Source: Clostridia bacterium (GTDB taxonomy: Bacteria > Bacillota > Clostridia > Christensenellales > Borkfalkiaceae). Taken from it: a stretch of 5,657 nucleotides of DNA. The stretch is from the NCBI GenBank assembly GCA_900771345.1, contig CAAGNQ010000017.1, forward strand, positions 1 to 5,657. Reading direction: 5' to 3'. A program made the translations under genes and the position numbers. The notes under the pieces are model-generated. The model saw only the letters and a program-made list of their open reading frames with translations. It made no database searches and was not told the origin of the DNA. The first letter of the stretch is position 1; each line of letters begins with the position of its first letter. Positions 1-5,657 of this stretch are shown in pieces.

Positions 1-196
1 AAAGTGCTTGAGCATCGCAAATCATGTATTCATCAGAATTGATAAGACGGCAGTTATAACTCAATGTAAGCTTTAAGTTATCGCCCTTTTCGATGCACAC
101 AACTGAGCCCTTTGAACTTTCAAGTGCGGAATTAATCATCTCAATTAGTGTTTTTGTTTTACCTGTGCCTTTAACACCTATAATAATTTTGGTCAT
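1..196 (-). CDS. Small P-loop (Walker A) ATP-binding protein, C-terminus beyond the window
   Basis: Only the first 65 codons are present; the frame is still open at base 1. The product begins MTKIIIGVKGTGKTKTLIEM: a short beta strand, then a Walker A loop G-x-x-G-x-G-K-T at residues 7-14, then a helix, the standard opening of a P-loop NTPase. Residues 31-36 (SVVCIE) read as the second strand. The ATG at 196-194 is supported by a strong GGAGGA site (204-209) seven bases upstream and by a promoter at 237-265. I recall similar short conserved Clostridia proteins of unknown function, some labelled PilT-like by automatic pipelines, but nothing visible supports a pilus role. ATP or GTP binding is inferred from the motif. 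Walker B and any effector domain would lie outside the window. Confidence 0.8.
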   Translation of the reverse strand, partial: MTKIIIGVKGTGKTKTLIEMINSALESSKGSVVCIEKGDNLKLTLSYNCRLINSDEYMICDAQAL

Positions 197-236
197 GCTA
201 TTGTCCTCCACAATATCTATCTTTCTTTGTACTTTA

Positions 237-265
237 ATTATACAATAACTTTAGAAAAAAATCAA
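237..265 (-). promoter_or_regulatory. Sigma-A-type promoter of the P-loop gene
   Basis: Read on the minus strand, a -35 box TTGATT (265-260), a spacer of exactly 17 bases and a perfect -10 box TATAAT (242-237), preceded by TTG. Transcription would start near 230, about 34 bases before the ATG. The element matches the pgi promoter at 25 of 29 positions, spacer included. Confidence 0.8.
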
Positions 266-274
266 TAGGTTTTT

Positions 275-309
275 GTAGAAAATACATAAAAAAATAATTT
301 TTTTTCTAC
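275..309. repeat. AT-rich inverted repeat in the pgi / P-loop gene gap
   Basis: GTAGAAAA (275-282) and TTTTCTAC (302-309) form an 8-base inverted repeat around a 19-base A/T-only interior apart from one C. It lies between the pgi terminator and the -35 box of the next gene. It could be an operator-like site or part of an A-tract bend upstream of the promoter. In sequence this AT-rich it may also be chance. No known regulator site is recognised. Confidence 0.3.
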
Positions 310-330
310 TTTTTTTGCTAATTTTACCCA

Positions 331-362
331 AAAAACAAAAAGAGCGCTATTGCGCCCTTTTT
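331..362 (-). terminator. Rho-independent terminator of pgi
   Basis: On the minus strand, AAAAAGGGCGC (362-352), loop AATA, then GCGCTCTTTTT (347-337): an 11-pair stem with one G-U wobble and a GC-rich core, followed by a T-rich tail interrupted by one G (341-331). The outer A:T pairs begin inside the pgi TAA stop codon (363-361). The flanks are near-symmetrical A and T tracts, so it could stop transcription from either direction, although no plus-strand gene ends here. Confidence 0.88.
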
Positions 363-1698
363 AGTTTATTCTTTTGTCAAGCTCTTGCTTTAATTCTTCG
401 TATCCTTCTTTTCCTAATAAAGCAAACATATTTTTCTTGTAGCTTTCAACACCAGGTTGATTGAAAGGATTAACTCCTAACGTGTAGCCGGAAATTGCAC
501 AAGCATATTCGAAGAAGTATACTAATTCTCCAAAGCTATATTCACTTCTATCATCAACATCAAGCACGATATTAGGAACGTTTCCGTCCGTGTGAGCAAT
601 AAGAGTACCAAGCATCGCTTTATTGTTAACAAACTCTAGATCTTTTCCTGATAAGAAGTTAAGTTTATCAACGTTATCAGGGTCGAATGGAATGATAAGC
701 TCATCATTAGCTTTTTTTATGTTCAAAACAGTTTCAAACATAAGTCTTGTGCCGTCTTGAATGTATTGACCGAGTGAGTGAAGGTCGGTTGAAAAAATTA
801 CCGAGCTTGGATAAATTCCCTTTCCGTCCTTGCCTTCGCTTTCACCGAATAATTGCTTCCACCATTCGCAGAACATTTGTGTTGCAGGCTCGTAAGCTGC
901 TAAAATTTCAACGTTTTTACCGTTTCTATATAAATGGTTACGAAGAGCAACATATTTTAAGCAATCGTTGTTTTCGATATCAGCAAGTGAATATTTGATG
1001 CGTGCATCTTGAGCACCCTTCATCATCATATCAATATCAATACCTGCAACAGCTATTGGTAAGAGACCTACTGCTGTTAGTACGGAAAATCTGCCGCCAA
1101 CGTCATCTGGAACAACAAAGGTTTCATATCCATTGTCATCAGAAAACTTTTTAAGTGTGCCTTTTGCTTTGTCAGTAGTAGCAAAAATTCTTTCTTTTGC
1201 GCCTTCTTTACCGTATTTTTCTTCCAAAAGATTACGGAAAACTCTAAAAGCAACTGCGGGCTCAGTAGTTGTACCTGATTTAGAAACAACATTAATACAA
1301 ACATCCTTGCCTTCGCAGATTTTAAGTAAATCGGAAAGAGCTGATGCGCTAATTGAATTTCCTGCAAAATATATATCAGGAGTATCTTTCTTTAAATTAT
1401 TATAAACAGGTGATTTTATAAACTCAATAGCCGCTCTTGCACCTAAGTATGAGCCGCCGATTCCTATTACGATAAATATGTCACAAAGCTTTTTAATTTT
1501 TTGTGCCGCTGCTTTAATTCTTGAAAACTCTTCCTTATCATAATCTACTGGAAGGTCAATCCAGCCTAGAAAGTCATTACCCTCTCCATTTCTTGATACA
1601 AGTAGGCTTTGAGCCTTGTAAATTTCAGGGGCGATGTTCAAAACGTCTTGTTTTGTAACAAAATTTTCAACAAATTTACTATTTAATGAAAGTGCCAT
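361..1698 (-). CDS. pgi: Glucose-6-phosphate isomerase (EC 5.3.1.9)
   Basis: Interconverts glucose-6-phosphate and fructose-6-phosphate in the cytoplasm, linking glycolysis to hexosamine and cell-wall precursor synthesis. The 445 residues match the short Firmicutes-type enzyme (about 450) and the protein looks complete. SIS-type sugar-phosphate motifs are visible: GIGGSYLGA (79-87), SKSGTTTEP (139-147) and VGGRFSVLTAVG (200-211, first PGI signature). The active-site block GESEGK holds the expected general base Glu288. STDLHSLGQ carries His307, expected to help ring opening. The second PGI signature with NPFNQPGVESYKK ends at 422, with the expected catalytic Lys at 421. The ATG is preceded by GAGGT (1711-1707), eight bases away. 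It has its own promoter (1734-1762) and terminator, so it is probably a single-gene unit. The coding sequence looks less AT-rich than the cell-wall genes upstream, which fits high expression. Confidence 0.98.
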   Translation of the reverse strand: MALSLNSKFVENFVTKQDVLNIAPEIYKAQSLLVSRNGEGNDFLGWIDLPVDYDKEEFSRIKAAAQKIKKLCDIFIVIGIGGSYLGARAAIEFIKSPVYNNLKKDTPDIYFAGNSISASALSDLLKICEGKDVCINVVSKSGTTTEPAVAFRVFRNLLEEKYGKEGAKERIFATTDKAKGTLKKFSDDNGYETFVVPDDVGGRFSVLTAVGLLPIAVAGIDIDMMMKGAQDARIKYSLADIENNDCLKYVALRNHLYRNGKNVEILAAYEPATQMFCEWWKQLFGESEGKDGKGIYPSSVIFSTDLHSLGQYIQDGTRLMFETVLNIKKANDELIIPFDPDNVDKLNFLSGKDLEFVNNKAMLGTLIAHTDGNVPNIVLDVDDRSEYSFGELVYFFEYACAISGYTLGVNPFNQPGVESYKKNMFALLGKEGYEELKQELDKRIN

Positions 1699-1733
1699 AT
1701 GTTATTACCTCAAAATATTAAATTAATACTATT

Positions 1734-1762
1734 ATCATACAACAACTTTCGAAAAAATTCAA
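1734..1762 (-). promoter_or_regulatory. Sigma-A-type promoter of pgi
   Basis: On the minus strand, a -35 box TTGAAT (1762-1757), a 17-base spacer and a -10 box TATGAT (1739-1734), preceded by TTG. An overlapping GATAAT two bases further downstream is a second possible -10. The expected start is near 1727, leaving a leader of roughly 30 bases before the ATG, with no room for a riboswitch. It lies in the 89-base gap after the carboxypeptidase gene, where I see no convincing hairpin terminator, so some read-through from upstream is possible. Confidence 0.75.
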
Positions 1763-1787
1763 CTATTTTTGGCTTATTTTTTACAAT

Positions 1788-2930
1788 TTAAAACAAATTT
1801 TTTAATACTCTTATAAAATATTCAAAAAATGATATTTTATCAACGGTTTCAGAAGATATAATATTGCTTTCGCCTATTGTCTGACCATCTAATTTGTATA
1901 TAATTTTTCCTATCACTTCGTTTTTCTTAACAGGAGCAAGAATATACTCTTCAATTTGTATTTCTTTTTCTATCTTTTTATTTTCAGCTTTTCCAACTAG
2001 TGTTTGATATGATTCATATTCGATTTGAACCTTTTCTTTTGTGCCACCGTAAATCGTAATTTCCTTTGCTTCTGAATCGTTTTTATAAATTGAATAATTT
2101 GCAAATCCGAAATCTAATAGCTTTGTCGCGGCGTCATTTCGTATTTTTGAGGATTCAGCACCCATTATTACGGCAATTAAATGTAAGTCATCTCGTTTTG
2201 CACTTGCGCTAATGCAATACCCTGCTTCGCTAGTGAATCCTGTTTTTAACCCTGTAATACCTTTATAAAATCTAACTAATCTATTTGTATTTGTTAGTCC
2301 GAATTCGCCATCTCTTATAGTGTCCATCCAAACGGTTGAATATTCCGTAACCTTTTCGTGCTTTAAAAGCTCTTTTGACATTATAGCTATATCTTTGGCT
2401 GAAGTTAAATGATTCTTTACGTCGTCATCAAGTCCAGTTACGTTTTCAAAGCTAGTATTGTTCATACCCAGCTCTTTTGCCTTTTCGTTCATCATTTCAA
2501 CAAAAGTTGCTTCCGTTCCACCAACGTGTTCCGCTAACGTAAGGGCTGCGTCGTTAGCCGAAGCGATAATAACACACTTTAATAACTCGTCAACTGTCAT
2601 TTTTTCTCCTGGCTCTAAATAGACTTGCGAACCGCCCATAGAGGAAGCATTTTCGCTTACAACAATAGCGTCGTCTAAATTCAGCTTACCCTCATCAATC
2701 GCTTCAAAAACAAGCAACAACGTCATTATTTTAGTTACTGATGCAGGTGCCAGACGCTCGTTTTCATTTTGCTTATATAAAATAGTGCCTGTGTTCGCAT
2801 CGATTAATATTGCACTTTTAACGTCTAAATTCATTGTTGTTTCTTTTATTTCAATGCCGTTAATAGTTCCAATAAAGGAAGAAAAAACAATTAAACAACA
2901 AAAAAAGCATGTAAAAACTCTTTTTTTCAT
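1788..2930 (-). CDS. dacF: Secreted D-alanyl-D-alanine carboxypeptidase, DacF/PBP5 type (EC 3.4.16.4)
   Basis: Serine-type low-molecular-mass PBP that removes the terminal D-Ala from peptidoglycan pentapeptides outside the cell, limiting the donors available for cross-linking. The 380 residues start with a signal peptide: MKKR, a hydrophobic core (about 5-22) and probable cleavage near 25. The peptidase S11 domain has all three penicillin-binding motifs: SVTK with nucleophile Ser64 and Lys67, SAN at 124-126, and KTG at 229-231 within GLKTGFTSEAGYC. A C-terminal PBP5_C-like beta domain covers roughly 285-360. The last 18 residues (SFFEYFIRVLKNLF at the end) could form the amphipathic membrane anchor typical of the family. 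AGGAGA (2940-2935) precedes the ATG by four bases. The gap to the upstream stop is only ten bases and is mostly this ribosome site, so the gene is probably co-transcribed with the membrane-protein gene. The choice of dacF rather than dacA or dacB is less certain than the enzyme class. Confidence 0.95.
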   Translation of the reverse strand: MKKRVFTCFFCCLIVFSSFIGTINGIEIKETTMNLDVKSAILIDANTGTILYKQNENERLAPASVTKIMTLLLVFEAIDEGKLNLDDAIVVSENASSMGGSQVYLEPGEKMTVDELLKCVIIASANDAALTLAEHVGGTEATFVEMMNEKAKELGMNNTSFENVTGLDDDVKNHLTSAKDIAIMSKELLKHEKVTEYSTVWMDTIRDGEFGLTNTNRLVRFYKGITGLKTGFTSEAGYCISASAKRDDLHLIAVIMGAESSKIRNDAATKLLDFGFANYSIYKNDSEAKEITIYGGTKEKVQIEYESYQTLVGKAENKKIEKEIQIEEYILAPVKKNEVIGKIIYKLDGQTIGESNIISSETVDKISFFEYFIRVLKNLF

Positions 2931-2940
2931 ACTATCTCCT

Positions 2941-3471
2941 TTAATTTACAAATGCAAAAGCTAATGCTACGTAAGAATTATATAATAGCCACAAGAAATG
3001 AATTGATAAGCATACTGTCCAAAGACAATATAATTTAAATGAAGCCATAATTGCTAAAAAACAAAACATCATAGCTACAAGTGTTATTATAAATGCAACA
3101 ATAGGCGCCAAAGCCCCAAAAAACAACGGATAAATACATAACGTAAATATTTGCATTATAATAACAAAAAGTGCGATTTTATAAGCTCTTGTACGCTTAT
3201 ACTTTTCGCAACCAAATATTACACCACCTAAGATAAAGCCACAAAAACAAAATGAAATGCCCCACAGTAAAAATGCGTACAAAATGGGTAGGGCGCATCT
3301 TGGGAAAATATAAAATAAAGTAACTTTATCTACTCTGCCGCCAATTATCCATGAAATTATACCTAAAACTAAAAATACACAAGAAAATATGCAAGATTTT
3401 TTTAAATCCAACAGTTTAATTTCATGTGACAAATGATCGAAATATTTCATTACCCTTTTCAATACATTCAA
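2941..3471 (-). CDS. Small five-helix membrane protein, probable divergent TspO/MBR family member
   Basis: A 176-residue hydrophobic protein if begun at the TTG at 3471-3469, which has GAGG (3483-3480) eight bases upstream. A GTG at 3480-3478 (179 residues) overlaps that ribosome site, and the ATG at 3450-3448 (169 residues) has AGGG only two bases away, so both fit less well. After a charged N-terminus of about 25 residues, five likely membrane helices lie near 27-45, 60-87, 98-119, 122-144 and 147-175. The pattern resembles TspO/MBR: ILYAFLLWGIS (63-73), Q107 and YPLFFGALAP (114-123) in place of W-S-x-x-FFG, then IHFLWLLYNSYVALA near the end where TspO has PYL-W-x-x-FA-x-x-LN. TspO proteins bind porphyrins or sterols, but that ligand role is not shown here. 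Ten cysteines is unusual for this size. The gene sits between two peptidoglycan enzymes and is tightly coupled to the carboxypeptidase. The family assignment is by eye. Confidence 0.6.
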   Translation of the reverse strand: MNVLKRVMKYFDHLSHEIKLLDLKKSCIFSCVFLVLGIISWIIGGRVDKVTLFYIFPRCALPILYAFLLWGISFCFCGFILGGVIFGCEKYKRTRAYKIALFVIIMQIFTLCIYPLFFGALAPIVAFIITLVAMMFCFLAIMASFKLYCLWTVCLSIHFLWLLYNSYVALAFAFVN

Positions 3472-3505
3472 AAAAATCACCTCACTTAAATATATGAGGT
3501 GATTT
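3470..3505 (-). terminator. Terminator-like hairpin between the PBP and membrane-protein genes
   Basis: On the minus strand, AATCACCTCA (part of 3505-3495), a 10-base loop (3494-3485) and TGAGGTGAT (3484-3476) continuing into T: an 11-pair stem with a perfect nine-pair core, followed by seven consecutive Ts (3476-3470). It starts about a dozen bases after the PBP stop codon (3519-3517). The form is that of an intrinsic terminator of moderate strength, with only four G:C pairs. Its 3' arm also carries the Shine-Dalgarno sequence of the next gene, so it could instead act as an attenuator or a translation-limiting stem. Confidence 0.7.
3476..3483 (-). promoter_or_regulatory. Extended Shine-Dalgarno GAGGTGAT inside the hairpin
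   Basis: The eight bases GAGGTGAT match the complement of the 16S rRNA 3' end (AGGAGGTGATC) without mismatch. They are the main reason for choosing the TTG at 3471 as the start of the membrane-protein gene. The whole site is base-paired in the hairpin stem, so it would be hidden when the hairpin is folded. Confidence 0.65.
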
Positions 3506-3516
3506 ATTTTTTAATT

Positions 3517-5657
3517 CTATTTTCTTTTTCTAGATTCTATTGTATAGTTACTGTCTACCGTAGTTACATTGTTTTTTCTTAAATAATCAACTAAATATAT
3601 TTTACGTTTGCGATATATTGGTGTAAATATATTAGCTTCAAGTCCGTCAAGTGTATCAATTATTACCTCTTTGTGCAAATCACACTCAAAATACGGTTCT
3701 GTCCCTTTTTTAAAGTATCCGGTAATAGCTCTGTTTCCTCTTACGTCGTTATTGCATCCGTTTGTTTGAATTTTACCTGAATCAAAGCAAAATTCTTTTT
3801 CAATTATATTTTCTGAGATAGAAAATTCGCTTTTTTCATCAGTATCACTATAAATATTATTGAAAATTTCATTAAATAGCACACAAGATGGGTTTTTACT
3901 TGTATAAATAGGCTTAGGCATATCATATCCGCACCAAATTCCGCACAAATAATCAGGTGTGTATCCTATAAACCATCTGTCCTCGTTGTTGCTGGAAGTA
4001 CCTGTCTTCCCAGCAACGCTTATATTTTCGTTATTTAAATTTATTATTGATGCTGTACCGTTTTCCACAACGTTTTCGAGCATTTTAGTCATAATGTTAG
4101 CTGTTTCTCGACTTATTACCTGCTTTTGCTCTTGTTCATTATTTAAAATTACTTTTCCTTTGTTATCAGTAACATACAAATAAGTTTTTGGCCTAGATAA
4201 TTTTCCATTATTGCAAAAAGCCGAATATGCGTTAGTTAAATTTAAAAGTGATTCACCGTTTGTAAGCTGTCCTAAAGCCAAAGAGGAGCTGTTTTTGTCC
4301 TTTTCAGTGGTGCTAATCATAAATTTATTTAAAAATTTTATAGAATTATTTATACCTAAAATATCAAGAACCTTAACAGATATTGTATTTATCGAATGTT
4401 CAACAGCGTAATAAATCGGAACTAGTCCTCGATATCTGTTTGGTGAATTTTTAGGCCAAGGTGAATTATTATTTATTTCGATTGGAGTGTCGTCTAAAAC
4501 CGTAGCATAGGTTATTAGATTTTCTTCAATAGCAGGCCCATAAACCGACAGAGGCTTTAATATTGAGCCCGGGGGTCGCTTAGCATCGGTTGCTCTATTA
4601 AATATCATATTTCCGTTCTTTTCACCTAAGCCGCCTACAATAGCAAGTATATCTGAGGTATATGGATCAATTACCACGCAAGAAGACTGAAAATATTTCC
4701 CATTTTCGGGTAAAAGGTATTTTTGATACTCATAATAGACCTTTTCGACCTCGCTTTGAATTTCAGGATCTAAAGTTGAATAAATTTTGTAACCACCATT
4801 TAAAATTAAATTTCTTGCTGATTCTAAGCTAATTTTATTCTTTTTTGCTAAATCCTTTGAAACGTCGTTTATTAATGTTTCTGTAAACCAAGAATAAATT
4901 CCGCTTTTATTATCGTTTTCAATATTTTCGTTAATAATTATAGGGGTATTTATTGCATTTTGATATTCGATATAGCTTATTTTTTCTTGATTTAACATTT
5001 CTTTTAAAACAAGATTTCGTCGTTCTACGTTATTATCAGTATTCTTATATGGATTATATTTATTTGGGCTTTTTACTATTGAAGCTAATGATGCACATTC
5101 TGCAAGAGTTAAGTCTGATAAGCTTTTGCCAAAGTAGATTTCAGCTCCACAACCCACGCCATAGCAGTTTTCCGATAAATAAACAACGTTTAAATACATT
5201 TCTAATATTTCGTTTTTACTTAATTTAGTTTCAAGATTTAAAGCTCTTAATATTTCTTCAAGTTTTCTTCTAACAGTTGTTTGATTATCTCCTGTTAAAT
5301 TTTTAATCAGCTGTTGAGTAATAGTTGATCCACCAAAACTGCTTTTATCTTTACCAAATATATAGTTTGTTATTGCTTTTCCTGTTCTTAGCCAATCTAC
5401 TCCGTCATGCTGATAAAATCTTTTATCTTCTATAGCTATAAAAGCATTTATTAAATCCTTTGGAATATCGTAAATTGACGCCCATTCGCTTTTTCTTGAA
5501 AAAATTTGTTCTTCCTTAAGCTCTTTTTCTTTTCCTATGCGGTTTATTCTGTCCTCATAATCAAAATAATATATTCTAGTAACAGATGAACCGCCTGTTT
5601 TTATAAGGGCGAAATCAATTTCTCTGTTAAGGCTAAAAAAATATATAGAAAAGACTA
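3517..5657 (-). CDS. Bifunctional class A penicillin-binding protein (transglycosylase plus transpeptidase), N-terminus beyond the window
   Basis: Builds peptidoglycan at the outer membrane face: the GT51 domain polymerises lipid II and the transpeptidase cross-links stem peptides. The visible 712 residues (numbered from codon 5655-5653) open with the end of the membrane anchor, VFSIYFF. GT51 spans about 58-233: AFIAIEDKRFYQHDG with catalytic Glu76, GGSTITQQLIKN (108-119), RRKLEEILRALNLE with probable second Glu134, and KNEILEMYLN (147-156). The transpeptidase spans about 324-600: SILK with nucleophile Ser364 and Lys367, SIN at 421-423, KTGTS from Lys550. The tail has three cysteines (623, 634, 658), ending as CDLH, and finishes in a basic stretch. 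The first Met after the edge-proximal region is at 5199, but starting there would remove half of GT51, so it is internal. Family members are usually 700-900 residues, so little is missing. PBP1A/PonA-like by layout; I do not assign a symbol. Confidence 0.97.
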   Translation of the reverse strand, partial: VFSIYFFSLNREIDFALIKTGGSSVTRIYYFDYEDRINRIGKEKELKEEQIFSRKSEWASIYDIPKDLINAFIAIEDKRFYQHDGVDWLRTGKAITNYIFGKDKSSFGGSTITQQLIKNLTGDNQTTVRRKLEEILRALNLETKLSKNEILEMYLNVVYLSENCYGVGCGAEIYFGKSLSDLTLAECASLASIVKSPNKYNPYKNTDNNVERRNLVLKEMLNQEKISYIEYQNAINTPIIINENIENDNKSGIYSWFTETLINDVSKDLAKKNKISLESARNLILNGGYKIYSTLDPEIQSEVEKVYYEYQKYLLPENGKYFQSSCVVIDPYTSDILAIVGGLGEKNGNMIFNRATDAKRPPGSILKPLSVYGPAIEENLITYATVLDDTPIEINNNSPWPKNSPNRYRGLVPIYYAVEHSINTISVKVLDILGINNSIKFLNKFMISTTEKDKNSSSLALGQLTNGESLLNLTNAYSAFCNNGKLSRPKTYLYVTDNKGKVILNNEQEQKQVISRETANIMTKMLENVVENGTASIINLNNENISVAGKTGTSSNNEDRWFIGYTPDYLCGIWCGYDMPKPIYTSKNPSCVLFNEIFNNIYSDTDEKSEFSISENIIEKEFCFDSGKIQTNGCNNDVRGNRAITGYFKKGTEPYFECDLHKEVIIDTLDGLEANIFTPIYRKRKIYLVDYLRKNNVTTVDSNYTIESRKRK

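Noticed and set aside
1077..1367. Second minus-strand frame of 96 residues inside pgi
   Set aside because: It overlaps pgi in another frame, in a region where pgi has conserved motifs, and its product has no recognisable domain.
1699..1730. AT-rich near-palindrome in the pgi leader
   Set aside because: The two halves do not pair well, and the sequence is almost all A and T, so chance explains it. The leader is too short for a riboswitch.
2895..2930. Possible lipoprotein signal in the carboxypeptidase, from cysteines at residues 8, 11 and 12
   Set aside because: The cysteines are too close to the start, within the hydrophobic core, and do not follow an L-A/S-G/A lipobox. An ordinary signal peptide fits better.
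3478..3480. GTG as the start of the membrane-protein gene
   Set aside because: It lies within the GAGGTGAT ribosome site itself, with no other good site upstream. The TTG at 3471 has correct spacing from that site.
3505..3560. A possible -10 (TATACA) near the end of the PBP gene as a promoter for the membrane-protein gene
   Set aside because: I found no acceptable -35 box at 16-18 bases, and AT-rich sequence gives many such matches.
747..5228. Open frames on the plus strand at 747-998, 1133-1405, 3959-4183, 4211-4411 and 4953-5228
   Set aside because: All lie opposite well-supported genes (pgi or the PBP). Their products show no recognisable motif, and none has a coherent promoter or operon context.
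1..5657. Novel multi-gene system, mobile element, CRISPR array, tRNA or rRNA
   Set aside because: Apart from the unassigned P-loop fragment and the TspO-like protein, the genes are standard housekeeping families. There are no direct-repeat arrays, transposase motifs, terminal inverted repeats or tRNA-like folds that I can recognise.

Overview
The window is AT-rich and has short intergenic gaps, Shine-Dalgarno sites close to AGGAGG, sigma-A-type promoters and U-tract terminators. The proteins include a 445-residue Firmicutes-type phosphoglucose isomerase, a class A penicillin-binding protein and a DacF-like D,D-carboxypeptidase. Together this points to a low-GC Gram-positive, most likely a Clostridia member of the Bacillota. 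I cannot place the genus. Every supported gene is on the minus strand, so transcription runs from high to low coordinates.

In transcription order: (1) positions 5657-3517 hold a bifunctional class A PBP whose first residues lie outside the window. (2) After a hairpin that looks like a terminator, 3471-2941 encodes a small five-helix membrane protein resembling the TspO/MBR family. (3) Ten bases later, 2930-1788 encodes a secreted D-Ala-D-Ala carboxypeptidase. (4) An 89-base gap with a good promoter leads to pgi (1698-361), which ends in a hairpin terminator that starts inside its stop codon. (5) A second promoter of nearly the same sequence leads to the first 65 codons of a small Walker A (P-loop) protein that runs off the low-coordinate edge.

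Genes 1-3 look like a cell-wall cluster. The PBP polymerises glycan strands and cross-links stem peptides, and the carboxypeptidase trims pentapeptides and so limits cross-linking. The membrane protein is co-located, but its role there is unknown. Pgi (glucose-6-phosphate to fructose-6-phosphate) supplies the hexosamine precursor pathway as well as glycolysis, but it has its own promoter, so the adjacency may not be functional.

Most of the window is ordinary housekeeping sequence. The points worth a second look are the Shine-Dalgarno site of the TspO-like gene lying in the 3' arm of the terminator-like hairpin, the TspO-like protein itself in a peptidoglycan gene cluster, and the near-identical promoters of pgi and the P-loop gene. 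I saw no mobile element, CRISPR array, tRNA or rRNA.
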